NCBI GenBank assembly: GCA_049890215.1
Contig: JBMHBX010000005.1
Span: 1 to 64,000, forward strand
DNA: 64,000 nt
DNA from: UBA685 sp049890215
GTDB taxonomy: Bacteria; Pseudomonadota; Alphaproteobacteria; Puniceispirillales; Puniceispirillaceae
Direction: 5' to 3'
Position 1 is the first letter of the stretch; every line of letters starts with the position of its first letter. This document shows, in pieces, positions 44,774-54,192 of this stretch. Position numbers and translations under genes: made by a program. The notes beneath the pieces were generated by a model. That model saw nothing but the letters and a program-made list of their open reading frames with translations, was not told the DNA's origin and searched no databases.

Positions 44774-45337
44774 TTAACTAATATCCGCAAAGAATGTGTA
44801 AGATAATACCACCTCATCCACATCCTTTGTATTTGTATCTGTTCTGATCTCCGGGTCTAGGAAAAACGACACCGGCATATCAACAGATTCACCTACGCCA
44901 AGTGTTTGTTCTGTGAAACAAAAACACTCAATTTTCATAAAATAAGGACCCGCTTTTTGCGGCGTCACATTAAAAGTCGCTGTACCACTTGTCGGCACAT
45001 CCGCCAAATTTGTTGCCCTGTATAATACCGTTATCTCCTCACCTGGTGCAAGAGATACTGGCGGACTCACAGGCTCAAAACGCCATGGCAGTTTTGGGTT
45101 CACATTTGCATCAAAGCGCACAGACACAGGCGCCAATGCCGCAGGCACAGCGGCAGGTGCAGAGAGTGCGACCTGTGTTGTGCCGCCAAATCCTGTCACC
45201 TGGCAGAATAAGCGATATAAAGGCACTGACGCAAATGCAAGGCCTACCATTGCAAACACCACCAATGCCAAAGTGACAAGGGTCGCGCGATTGCGTGCCT
45301 CATTTGGATTTGCCATCATGTCAGCTGTTTTATCCAT
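44774..45337 (-). CDS. ctaG: Cytochrome c oxidase copper chaperone Cox11/CtaG
   Basis: Delivers copper to the CuB site of subunit I. The 187-residue protein has one N-terminal membrane helix (LVTLALVVFAMVGLAFASVPLYRLFCQ) and a periplasmic Ig-like domain with the copper-binding CFCF motif. It lies between a 55-residue membrane ORF and cox3. Confidence 0.94.
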   Translation of the reverse strand: MDKTADMMANPNEARNRATLVTLALVVFAMVGLAFASVPLYRLFCQVTGFGGTTQVALSAPAAVPAALAPVSVRFDANVNPKLPWRFEPVSPPVSLAPGEEITVLYRATNLADVPTSGTATFNVTPQKAGPYFMKIECFCFTEQTLGVGESVDMPVSFFLDPEIRTDTNTKDVDEVVLSYTFFADIS

Positions 45338-45343
45338 CGCCTG

Positions 45344-45511
45344 TTATGATGCCCCTGCCATGCGCAAAATGGTTACAAGATAGAATAAGACAGCCAGGCC
45401 AACAATCAGCCCTAACACCCAAAAATTGCGTGATCGGCGCATTGCCTGCATCTCTGCGCCAGTCTTTGGTTCTGGCTTTTGATTTGTTGTCTGTTGTTGT
45501 TTATCACTCAT
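45344..45511 (-). CDS. Small single-helix protein of the oxidase operon (CoxF-like)
   Basis: A 55-residue ORF read by hand: a Gln/Lys-rich cytosolic start (MSDKQQQTTNQKPEPKTG), a basic MRRSRN stretch and one membrane helix (FWVLGLIVGLAVLFYLVTIL). Its ATG overlaps the ctaB stop (TGATG) and it ends 6 bp before cox11, so it is translated within the operon. Small proteins at this position in alphaproteobacterial cox operons are called CoxF. Their role is not firmly established. Confidence 0.82.
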   Translation of the reverse strand: MSDKQQQTTNQKPEPKTGAEMQAMRRSRNFWVLGLIVGLAVLFYLVTILRMAGAS

Positions 45512-46440
45512 CAGATCAGCCTCGCCAAAAACGTATCACCTATCAAAGCAAAAAAGATGATGGTCAGATACCATAGTGAATATTTGAATAATGGCATCGC
45601 CTCATCAAGCGTATCAGACCGGCGAAGCTTCCATGCTTTATATAAAAAAGCACCGCCAAGACATGCGGCAACCACCGCATAAAAGACAGAAGACATGCCG
45701 ATAAAAAATGGCACAACACCCAAAGGTGCCAACAAAGAAGAATAAATCAAAATTTGTGACTTTGTTTCTTGCACTCCTGCCACCACAGGCATCATCGGGA
45801 TGTTAGCAGCCTGATAATCGTCATTTTTGACCAGAGCCAAAGCCCAGAAATGAGGCGGTGTCCAAATAAAAATAATGGCGAATAATACAATCGATTCAAG
45901 GCTAACCGTTCCTGTCATTGCGGCCCACCCAACCATCGGTGGTAAGGCGCCTGCCGCCCCGCCAATAACGATATTTTGCGGCGTCCTGCGCTTTAACCAA
46001 ACAGAATAGATAACTGCATAAAAGAAAATCGTAAAGGCAAGAAGTGCCCCACTAAATAAATTGGCAGACAGGCTCAAAAGCAAAACTGATAAGACCGAAA
46101 TCACGATACCAAGCGCAAGTGCCTCTTCAGATTGCACACGCCCGGATGGGATAGGCCGGTTTTTTGTACGCAACATCAGCGCATCTATATCGCGGTCATA
46201 CCACTGATTGATCGCACCGGAAGCCCCTGCCCCTGCAGCAATCGCAAATAAAGAAATCGCGGCCAGTAAGATAGATGAAACACTTATCTCGCCAGTTACG
46301 GGCGCCAAATACATGCCCGCAAAACCAGTGAAGACCACAAGGCTCATCACCCGTGGCTTCATCAGTTGAAAAAAGTCACCAGCAGAGGCGATATAATAAG
46401 GCTCTGCTGGTGTCAAAAATGTGTTTTGTGTCTGTGACAT
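45511..46440 (-). CDS. ctaB: Protoheme IX farnesyltransferase (heme O synthase)
   Basis: Adds the farnesyl tail to heme b, the first step toward heme a. The 309-residue UbiA-superfamily protein has NQWYDRDIDALMLRTKNRP (the first Asp-rich motif), a second polar motif before FWALAL, and about nine helices. The ATG at 46440 with GGGAA upstream is preferred over a TTG one codon earlier. The heme A synthase ctaA is not in the window. Confidence 0.95.
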   Translation of the reverse strand: MSQTQNTFLTPAEPYYIASAGDFFQLMKPRVMSLVVFTGFAGMYLAPVTGEISVSSILLAAISLFAIAAGAGASGAINQWYDRDIDALMLRTKNRPIPSGRVQSEEALALGIVISVLSVLLLSLSANLFSGALLAFTIFFYAVIYSVWLKRRTPQNIVIGGAAGALPPMVGWAAMTGTVSLESIVLFAIIFIWTPPHFWALALVKNDDYQAANIPMMPVVAGVQETKSQILIYSSLLAPLGVVPFFIGMSSVFYAVVAACLGGAFLYKAWKLRRSDTLDEAMPLFKYSLWYLTIIFFALIGDTFLARLI

Positions 46441-46455
46441 CAAAATTCCCTTTGA

Positions 46456-48048
46456 TTACTTCACTTTTGGAAGGTCATCAAATGTATGATATGGCGGCGG
46501 AGACGATACCTGCCATTCCAATGTTGTGGCACCCTCACCATAAGGGTTCGCTGCTGCCTTACGGCGTGAAATAAACGCCTCAGCAATCACAACAAGGAAA
46601 ATCACTGCGCCTAGTGCGGAAATATAGGAGCCAATCGAAGCTACATAATTCCAGCCAGCAAATGCATCCGGATAATCAATGTAACGGCGTGGCATACCGG
46701 CAAGGCCCAAGAAATGCATCGGGAAGAACGTCAAATTCACACCAATAAAGGTAACCCAGAAATGCAGCTTTGCTAAGCCTTCTGAATATTCATAGCCTGT
46801 CATTTTGCTGAACCAGTAATAGAAACCGGCAAACAGACCATAAACCGCGCCCAAAGATAACACATAATGGAAGTGCGCAATCACATAATAGGTATTATGT
46901 AACACAACATCCAAACCGGCATTTGCCAGAACAACGCCTGTTACACCGCCAACGGTGAACAAAAAGATAAACCCAATGGCCCACATCATCGGAACGCGGA
47001 ACGTCATAGATCCGCCCCACATTGTTGCAATCCAAGAGAAAATCTTGACCCCTGTTGGCACAGCGATCACCATGGTTGCCGCCGTGAAATAAGCACGCGT
47101 ATCAACATCAAGGCCAACTGTGTACATATGGTGTGCCCATACGATAACGCCAACAAAGCCAATTGCCACCATCGCATAGACCATGCCAAGATACCCTAAA
47201 ATCGGCTTTTTGGCTAATGTTGAGATGATATGGCTGACAATGCCAAAGGCAGGAAAAATCATAATATACACTTCCGGATGACCAAAGAACCAGAACAAGT
47301 GCAAGAACAAAATAGGGTCACCGCCGCCTTCAGGCACAAAGAAGGTCGTGCCAAAGTTACGGTCTGTTAACAACATTGTGATGGCGCCTGCCAGAACCGG
47401 CACAGCCAACAACAACAAAAAGGCCGTGATAAGCATCGCCCATGCGAAAAGCGGCATTTTGTGCATTGTCATGCCAGGTGTACGCATATTGAAGATCGTT
47501 GTGATGAAATTCGCAGCGCCTAAAATTGACGACACACCAGCAAGGTGAAGGGAGAAAATCGCCAAATCCATAGACATGCCCGGCGTGCCAAGCTTGTTTG
47601 AAAGCGGAGGATAAATCGTCCACCCCACACCGGCGCCTCCATCAACCGCAGCTGACATCAAAAGCAAGATGAAAGATGGCGGCAGAAGCCAGAACGAAAT
47701 ATTGTTCATACGCGGAAATGCCATATCTGGCGCACCGATCATGATCGGCACAAACCAGTTACCAAAGCCACCAATGAGCCCCGGCATCACCACAAAGAAA
47801 ACCATGATAAGACCATGGGCTGTGGTAAAGACATTCCACATATGGCCATCAGACATGAATTGCACGCCTGGTTCCATTAACTCCATACGCATGAAGACAG
47901 AAAAACCACCACCAATAAAGGCTGCGATAATCGAAAAGATGATATACATCGTGCCGATATCTTTGTGGTTTGTTGAATAAAGCCAACGGCGCACGAACCC
48001 TTTTGGGGCGCCGTGACCATGGTCAGCTGAATGGGCTACTTCACTCAT
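46456..48048 (-). CDS. ctaD: Cytochrome c oxidase subunit I
   Basis: Catalytic heme a/a3-CuB subunit of aa3 oxidase, 530 residues with 12 helices. Ligands visible are FTTAHGLIMVFF (heme a), HPEVY with the cross-linked His/Tyr, the HHMY pair (CuB), and HFHYVLS (heme a3/a). The second of two adjacent ATGs is chosen because GGGAGA is better spaced from it. It follows ctaC by 21 bp. Confidence 0.96.
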   Translation of the reverse strand: MSEVAHSADHGHGAPKGFVRRWLYSTNHKDIGTMYIIFSIIAAFIGGGFSVFMRMELMEPGVQFMSDGHMWNVFTTAHGLIMVFFVVMPGLIGGFGNWFVPIMIGAPDMAFPRMNNISFWLLPPSFILLLMSAAVDGGAGVGWTIYPPLSNKLGTPGMSMDLAIFSLHLAGVSSILGAANFITTIFNMRTPGMTMHKMPLFAWAMLITAFLLLLAVPVLAGAITMLLTDRNFGTTFFVPEGGGDPILFLHLFWFFGHPEVYIMIFPAFGIVSHIISTLAKKPILGYLGMVYAMVAIGFVGVIVWAHHMYTVGLDVDTRAYFTAATMVIAVPTGVKIFSWIATMWGGSMTFRVPMMWAIGFIFLFTVGGVTGVVLANAGLDVVLHNTYYVIAHFHYVLSLGAVYGLFAGFYYWFSKMTGYEYSEGLAKLHFWVTFIGVNLTFFPMHFLGLAGMPRRYIDYPDAFAGWNYVASIGSYISALGAVIFLVVIAEAFISRRKAAANPYGEGATTLEWQVSSPPPYHTFDDLPKVK

Positions 48049-48071
48049 CATATTCTCCCTATGTGAGGCAA

Positions 48072-48869
48072 CTAAAGTGCAAATTCTTCACGAGCAGAGG
48101 CCAGCCAGGCATCATACTCAGCTTTTGGCAATGAACGAACAACGATCGGCATATAAGCGTGATTGACGCCGCAAATCTGGTTGCATTGACCATAATATGT
48201 ATTTGGTTCTTCAGGCACATCAATCCAGGCCTCATTGATACGACCTGCGATTGAATAAGTCTGAACAGCTAATGAAGGCACAAAGAAAGAGTGCATAACA
48301 TCATTACCTGTTATCAAAAGCTTAATTCTTGTCCCGGCAGGAACAATCATCTCATTATCAACTGATAACAGGCGGATTTGCTCATCTGTCAGATCTGCCT
48401 CATCAATCATGTAAGAATCAAAGCCGATTTGTTCATCAGGATATTCATAGTTCCAATACCACTGATTGCCTGTGACTTTGATAACCATATCTGTGTCTTT
48501 GGTCTGGTCTAAATAATATAGCAAGCGGAATGATGGCACCGCTATCACGACCAAAATCAAAACAGGCACAACCGTCCATAAAACCTCTATCACCACATTA
48601 TGAGATGTCTTTGAGGCTACCGGATTTGATTTCTCGCGGAAACGCAAGCAGACATATACAAGAAGCGCCAACACAAATAGTGAGATAGCTGTGATAATAA
48701 TAAGCAACAAATTATGCAGACTTGTTGCCTTTTCAGCAATGGACCCGGCAGCAGGCTGCAAACCTATTTGCCATGGCTCTGGCACAGCGGCAAAGGTGCT
48801 ATGTGAAACAAGCAAACCAAAAAGGCTTGCCACTATATAAAAGATAGACTTTCCGCTTGGCAGCGTCAT
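48072..48869 (-). CDS. ctaC: Cytochrome c oxidase subunit II
   Basis: CuA-bearing electron-entry subunit, 265 residues: signal peptide, two membrane helices (about 53-73 and 95-115), and a cupredoxin domain with WYWNYEYP and the CuA ligands C229, C233, H237 and M240 plus an upstream MHSF histidine. A GGGGGAG site precedes the ATG. First gene of the minus-strand oxidase operon, divergent from tldD. Confidence 0.96.
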   Translation of the reverse strand: MTLPSGKSIFYIVASLFGLLVSHSTFAAVPEPWQIGLQPAAGSIAEKATSLHNLLLIIITAISLFVLALLVYVCLRFREKSNPVASKTSHNVVIEVLWTVVPVLILVVIAVPSFRLLYYLDQTKDTDMVIKVTGNQWYWNYEYPDEQIGFDSYMIDEADLTDEQIRLLSVDNEMIVPAGTRIKLLITGNDVMHSFFVPSLAVQTYSIAGRINEAWIDVPEEPNTYYGQCNQICGVNHAYMPIVVRSLPKAEYDAWLASAREEFAL

Positions 48870-49135
48870 AACGTCTCCCCCATTATTCTAAGTCTCGTAT
48901 CCGATCCTAGCCTGCCTGCAGATACTCTTACCATCTTGCAGACCCCACGACCTATTTAATTGCGCTTTTTTTAACCGCTTTTTCTCACTATGAAAACCCC
49001 TCTGCGACCGCCTGTCGCGGATTTTTCACAGCAAGATGATATTGATTTACAATTAAGGCCATTATTTTGCCCTTGTTTTTTGATTTTTCTGATACGATAT
49101 CAGTGTTTCACAGCGATTTTACCAGAAGGTGCATC
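48870..49135. other. Divergent intergenic region between ctaC and tldD
   Basis: This 266-bp region must hold the promoters of the oxidase operon and of tldD. It has T-rich tracts and a CGACCGCCTGTCGCGG patch near 49005-49020, with no clear consensus promoter by eye and no ORF or RNA gene. Confidence 0.4.
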
Positions 49136-50575
49136 ATGGATTACCTTAGCCAAACAGATAAGATTTTTTTCTCTCAAGGGGCGTTCGACCTTGATTCGAC
49201 CATAAAACAAGTCGAAACGGCGCTTGACGGAGTCGATGATGGCGATCTGTTCTTAGAATCACGCCATAGCGAAATGCTGATGTTTGATGATGGGAGGCTA
49301 AAATCCTCAAGCTATGACCATGAAACTGGTTTTGGCTTGCGTGCCATTATGGGAGAGGCTGATACATTTGCCCATAGCGGTGAATTATCACAAGCAGCAC
49401 TTGAGCGTGCTGTGAAGACGGTAACATCTGTCACCTCAGGATATTCAGGCACAATGGCCGTTGCCCCACGCCATCTGGCCAATGCCCCTCTTTACACAAA
49501 TGACAATCCTCTTGAGGCGACTCCTTTTGAAGCAAAAGTCGCATTATTACAGGAAATTGACGCCGCTGCACGGGCGAAGGACCCGCGCGTGAAACAAGTA
49601 ACGGCCTCTCTTGCCAGCTCATGGCAGGCTGTTCAAATTATGCGTGCCGGTGGATACCGGGTTGCTGATATCAGGCCGTTGGTGCGTTTGAATATCTCTG
49701 TCGTGGTTGAAAAAGACGGGCGGATGGAATCTGGCTCAAGTGGCAGTGGCGGACGATTGCTACTTGGCTCTTTTATGGAAGAGGCCTATTGGCAGGCAGA
49801 AATTGATGAAGCGTTACGCCTTGCGAATCTGGGTCTGGAATCGGTCGCTGCACCGGCAGGCGAAATGCCTGTTGTCCTGGGCTCAGGCTGGCCCGGCGTC
49901 ATGCTGCATGAGGCGGTCGGACATGGGCTTGAAGGTGATTTCAACCGCAAAGGCACGTCCGTTTTTTCAGGCTGTGTTGGCGAACAAGTTGCCTCGAAAG
50001 GCGTCACGGTTATAGATGACGGCACCATTGCAGACAGGCGTGGCTCAATCACCATTGATGATGAGGGAACAAAATCAGGGCGCAATGTGCTTATCGAAGA
50101 TGGTATTTTGAAAGGCTATATGCAAGATAGACAAAATGCCAGACTGATGGGGGTGGAAGCAACCGGTAATGGCAGACGCCAATCCTATGCACATCTGCCT
50201 ATGCCCCGCATGACAAACACATTTATGGAATCAGGTGATTATTCTGCGGAAGAAATTATTGCCTCAACCAAAAAAGGCTTATATGCCGCTAATTTTGCCG
50301 GCGGGCAGGTTGACATTACCTCAGGTAAATTTGTCTTTTCTGCCTCAGAGGCCTATCTGATTGAAGATGGTAAAATTGGCGCCCCTGTCAAAGGCGCAAC
50401 TTTAATCGGCAACGGCCCTGATGCCATGGGCAAAATCTCAATGCTTGGCAATGACAGTCAACTTGACAGAGGTGTGGGCACATGCGGTAAATCCGGACAA
50501 TCAGTGCCTGTAGGCGTTGGCCAACCAACCCTAAAGATGGGCGGGATCACCGTTGGCGGCACACAAGCTGCCTAG
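49136..50575 (+). CDS. tldD: Metalloprotease TldD
   Basis: A 479-residue TldD with the zinc motif HEAVGHGLEGD and a downstream cysteine in GVGTCGKSGQ. TldD acts with TldE/PmbA as a heterodimeric protease that degrades unfolded peptides and, in some bacteria, matures modified peptides. The start MDYLSQ follows AGAAGGTG; the frame opens 23 codons earlier. Its partner pmbA is at 57 kb in a separate unit. It ends 6 bp from the convergent MFS gene. Confidence 0.94.
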   Translation: MDYLSQTDKIFFSQGAFDLDSTIKQVETALDGVDDGDLFLESRHSEMLMFDDGRLKSSSYDHETGFGLRAIMGEADTFAHSGELSQAALERAVKTVTSVTSGYSGTMAVAPRHLANAPLYTNDNPLEATPFEAKVALLQEIDAAARAKDPRVKQVTASLASSWQAVQIMRAGGYRVADIRPLVRLNISVVVEKDGRMESGSSGSGGRLLLGSFMEEAYWQAEIDEALRLANLGLESVAAPAGEMPVVLGSGWPGVMLHEAVGHGLEGDFNRKGTSVFSGCVGEQVASKGVTVIDDGTIADRRGSITIDDEGTKSGRNVLIEDGILKGYMQDRQNARLMGVEATGNGRRQSYAHLPMPRMTNTFMESGDYSAEEIIASTKKGLYAANFAGGQVDITSGKFVFSASEAYLIEDGKIGAPVKGATLIGNGPDAMGKISMLGNDSQLDRGVGTCGKSGQSVPVGVGQPTLKMGGITVGGTQAA

Positions 50576-50581
50576 TCCTTT

Positions 50582-51838
50582 TTATGATGTATCAGCTATC
50601 TTGGGTGTTTTTGCCGCAATCACAAAAATGGTAAGCAAAAGCAAAAGGCTAATCGTGCCGCCAACACCAAAAGATAGCTGACCACTTCCTGCGGCATATA
50701 ATGGCCCTGCGGCAGCAAGACCAATCACCTGACCCAAAGAGCCAAACCCCTGAACAAGACCAAGAGCGCCGCCCATCTCATCTGCGCGCGCCGCTTTAGA
50801 AGCCGCTGATGACAAGCTTGGGTTCGTAAAAGCAAAACCCACACAAATCATTGTTGTGCATATAATAACAACGGCCAATGGCATCATCCCTGCCATAAAC
50901 AACCCTGCGGCCATCAAGGCGGTGGCAAATTGTCCGGCAGTCAACATAGAGGCGCCGCCAATGATCGTGCCTGTTTCTCCGAGGCGGCGTACCGCAAGGC
51001 CTATCAGCCCTCCTTCAACAATAATGATACAAATGCCAACATAGGTAAACAGCCACCCTGTATCAGAGGCCTCATAATAAAACAGATCTTTGAGCAAAAG
51101 CACAAAGGCTGCTTCAACTTGCGAAAATGACAGGTTCAGCAAAAAGAAAGATAAGGCAAACAACCCAAGAGGTCCTTGAAATAATTGAATAAGGCGCCTC
51201 ATAGACGATTGCTTTTGGCCAATATCAGAAGCAAGCGATACAGGCGCAACAAACGGCAGACGCAAGCATAAGAAAAACGCAAGCAAAGTAAATAACCCGG
51301 CAAGCGCAAATGGCGCCTGATGCAAAGGACCACCGCCAATGCCACTTAACAAACCGCCAAGCGCAGGACCAAAAACAAAGCCTGCACCAATGGAGGCGCC
51401 CATAAGGCCCATATATTTTGCCCTGCTATCCGGGCTTGTATTATCAGCGATGATAGCTTGTATGACGCCTATATTTCCAGCTGCAAGACCAGCAATTATG
51501 CGCGAGACAAATAACAAAATAATATGATTTGAAAAGGCAAATGTCAGATGTGCCAAAGTCGCGACAGCCAAAGAGCCCATCAGGACAGGTTTGCGACCAA
51601 CCTTATCAGACATGCGTCCCAAAATCGGATTCCCGATAAACATAGCAAGGGAAAAACAAGCAAGAAGCGCTGTCATGACGCTTGCAGAATAGCCAAGCTC
51701 ATCAATCACCGTATAAGGCAAAATAGGTATCAAAGCACCAATGCCAATAAAATCAATAAAGACAATCAATAATAAGGTTGGCAGATGCAACGGGCCAGAC
51801 GGATTATCTGCCCCTTTTTGCTTTGTTATCACAGTCAT
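50582..51838 (-). CDS. MFS drug-efflux-like transporter
   Basis: A 418-residue 12-helix transporter of the DHA1/TetA-like group, with motif A GRMSDKVGRKPVL between helices 2 and 3. The first membrane segment carries an LIVFIDFIGIGALIPILPY sequence typical of this group. Substrate unknown. It lies 42 bp downstream of gshA on the same strand and may be read from that transcript. Confidence 0.85.
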   Translation of the reverse strand: MTVITKQKGADNPSGPLHLPTLLLIVFIDFIGIGALIPILPYTVIDELGYSASVMTALLACFSLAMFIGNPILGRMSDKVGRKPVLMGSLAVATLAHLTFAFSNHIILLFVSRIIAGLAAGNIGVIQAIIADNTSPDSRAKYMGLMGASIGAGFVFGPALGGLLSGIGGGPLHQAPFALAGLFTLLAFFLCLRLPFVAPVSLASDIGQKQSSMRRLIQLFQGPLGLFALSFFLLNLSFSQVEAAFVLLLKDLFYYEASDTGWLFTYVGICIIIVEGGLIGLAVRRLGETGTIIGGASMLTAGQFATALMAAGLFMAGMMPLAVVIICTTMICVGFAFTNPSLSSAASKAARADEMGGALGLVQGFGSLGQVIGLAAAGPLYAAGSGQLSFGVGGTISLLLLLTIFVIAAKTPKIADTS

Positions 51839-51880
51839 GAGGTCAGTTTCCCAACAAAAGGTAGCTAAACAGGGTCAAGC

Positions 51881-53251
51881 CTAGTAGTGGCGTTCCCGAA
51901 ATACCTGATCAATATTTCCGCCCCAGCTGCCGTGATAGAGATCTAACAACACATCAGCAGGTGTTTTGCGATTTTCAAGAACCTCTTCGATAGGTCGCAA
52001 GAATTTGGTTTCATCCTGGCCTGCATCATCAAGAACAGCACGCGCCGCAAGCCCCTTCTTTGAGATGCTGACAAGTTGTGAGGCTAATTCATACACATCA
52101 TGTGGGCCTATTTTTGCACGCAAGCCATTTTTGGCCACATCAAGGCGCGCTGCCATCACATCATCTGCGGTGATATTCGCGGCAAGTGCTTCTGCTTTCG
52201 CAAGAGCGTCTTCATCATATAACAGCCCAACCCAAAAAGCAGGAAGCGCGCAAATATTTGCCCAAGGCCCGCTATCTGCCCCGCGCATTTCAAGATACCC
52301 TTTTAGCCGCACTTCAGGAAAGGCGGTGGTGATATGATCTTCAAAATCTGCCATCTGCGGAAATTGCCCCTCAAAAGCTGGCAACTGACCTTTCATAAAC
52401 GCCCTGAATGATTGGCCTGTCACATCAAGATAGGAATCACCCCGATGCAAAAAATACATTGGCACATCTAAAATATAATCGACCCATTGCTCATAACCAA
52501 ATTGCGGATCAAAGACACATGAAGGCACACCGCATCTGGCATTATCTGTGTCAGTCCAAGCCTCTGCCCGTGTAGAGACAAGGCCAGAGGGCTTACCATC
52601 TTTGAAAGGTGAATTCGCAAATAACGCTGTTGCAACAGGCTGCAAAGCAAGTGAGGTTCTGAATTTACGCCTCATATCCTCTTCGCTCTCATAATCGAGA
52701 TTCACCTGAACAGTGCAAGAACGCAACATCATATCAAGGCCAAGGCTGCCCACCTTTGGCATATAGGCACTCATCACCTTATAGCGCCCTTTTGGCATGA
52801 AGGAGATATCATCTCTGGTCCATTTTGGCTGAAAGCCAAGCCCTAACATGCAGACATCAAGTGCCGCCGTCTCTTGTTTCATAATGGCCAGATGATGACC
52901 AGTCTCACGGCAGGTCTGATGCAAATTTTCCAAGGGCGCACCAGATAATTCAAATTGCCCGCCCGGCTCTAATGTAATGGACCCACCATCATGATCTTTC
53001 AAAGCGATGATATGTTCATTTTCGAAGATAGGCTGCCAATCATGATGAGTGACCAAATTCTGCAATAATTGCCCGATGCCATTGTCACCTTCATAAGCAA
53101 CTGGGCGAAAACTGCCTTTGTGAAACAGAAATTTTTCATGGTCTGTTCCAATACGCCATTCATGTTTTGGAGTCTGTCTGTCGGCAAGCCATTGAACAAA
53201 ATCACTGCTTGTCACAGGCGTGGTGTCTTGTTCTACAGGGTTTGAGGTCAT
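51881..53251 (-). CDS. gshA: Glutamate-cysteine ligase, plant/alphaproteobacterial type
   Basis: First step of glutathione synthesis, joining Glu and Cys. The 456-residue protein is of the plant-type GCL group: RIGTDHEKFLF, the GGSITLEPGGQFELSG substrate block, YMPKVGSLGLDMM, and a C-terminal GSWGGNIDQVF. gshB is not in the window. It follows rsmE by 65 bp. Confidence 0.93.
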   Translation of the reverse strand: MTSNPVEQDTTPVTSSDFVQWLADRQTPKHEWRIGTDHEKFLFHKGSFRPVAYEGDNGIGQLLQNLVTHHDWQPIFENEHIIALKDHDGGSITLEPGGQFELSGAPLENLHQTCRETGHHLAIMKQETAALDVCMLGLGFQPKWTRDDISFMPKGRYKVMSAYMPKVGSLGLDMMLRSCTVQVNLDYESEEDMRRKFRTSLALQPVATALFANSPFKDGKPSGLVSTRAEAWTDTDNARCGVPSCVFDPQFGYEQWVDYILDVPMYFLHRGDSYLDVTGQSFRAFMKGQLPAFEGQFPQMADFEDHITTAFPEVRLKGYLEMRGADSGPWANICALPAFWVGLLYDEDALAKAEALAANITADDVMAARLDVAKNGLRAKIGPHDVYELASQLVSISKKGLAARAVLDDAGQDETKFLRPIEEVLENRKTPADVLLDLYHGSWGGNIDQVFRERHY

Positions 53252-53316
53252 TTTGATTATCCAGTCTGGTATAATGTGTGGCGCATGATATGTTGCAATT
53301 TAATCTGTCTTTTGTC

Positions 53317-54078
53317 TCAGATCGTTTTACCTGTTACCCAGTCACCACAAATAGCCTGATATAAGCTAAGAGCGGATAAGGCCGCGGTATCTGCGCGCAA
53401 GATACGCGGGCCAAGAGATATGCCAACTGATTGTGGCAATTGGTCAATTCTCTGTTTTTCATCCATTGAGAATCCTCCTTCAGGACCAATAAGGATGGCC
53501 GCTTTTTTCACTGTCTGCTCAGATAAAATACGAGCCGCATCAGATTTCTGATCACCTGACAGACGCTCATCACAAAATAGTAATAATCTGTCTTCTGGCC
53601 ACTGATCCAGAACCATCTCAAGAGAGGTAAAGGACCTGATTTCAGGAATATCAAGACGCTCAGTTTGCTCTGCGGCTTCAATAGCATTTGCGGCAACTCT
53701 GTCATCTTTTACCGCTTTGATTTGACAATAGTCCGTGCGAACAGGCCAAATCACAGAACAACCAAGCTCTGTGGCTTTTTGTGCAATAAAATCAAGACGC
53801 GCTTTTTTCACTGGTGCAAAAAGAAGCCATAAATCGGGGCTGTACCATTGCGCTTGTTGTAATGATATACATCTCAGCATAGCTGATTTGCGTTCCAGTG
53901 AGGTAATCTCAGCTAAATAGCAGCCATCTTGCCCGTTAAAGACAGCCACGCGCGTGCCAACAGATTTTCGCATCACCGTGCCAAGATAATGTGCCTGATC
54001 GCGCGTCAAAGACACAGTGGCATCTACTGCCAGAGGTGCGCTTACATAAAGGCGGATTTGTGAGTGCCTGGTCTCCAT
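53317..54078 (-). CDS. rsmE: 16S rRNA (uracil-N3)-methyltransferase RsmE
   Basis: Methylates U1498 of 16S rRNA. The 253-residue SPOUT-fold protein has an N-terminal PUA-like domain (DQAHYLGTVMRKSVG) and the SAM-binding knot with ILIGPEGGFSMDE and SLGPRILRADTAALSAL. Divergent from ubiA; upstream of gshA, a common alphaproteobacterial order. Confidence 0.94.
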   Translation of the reverse strand: METRHSQIRLYVSAPLAVDATVSLTRDQAHYLGTVMRKSVGTRVAVFNGQDGCYLAEITSLERKSAMLRCISLQQAQWYSPDLWLLFAPVKKARLDFIAQKATELGCSVIWPVRTDYCQIKAVKDDRVAANAIEAAEQTERLDIPEIRSFTSLEMVLDQWPEDRLLLFCDERLSGDQKSDAARILSEQTVKKAAILIGPEGGFSMDEKQRIDQLPQSVGISLGPRILRADTAALSALSLYQAICGDWVTGKTI

Positions 54079-54192
54079 ATCTGTTAGGTAAGCAAGAACG
54101 GATTTAATTGCAAGCCTTTGTGAAGCAAGCTAGGGTGCAACCCATGACATTATTGTCATGACAGCTCAGATTTATTGGTACCTTCTTTGCCT

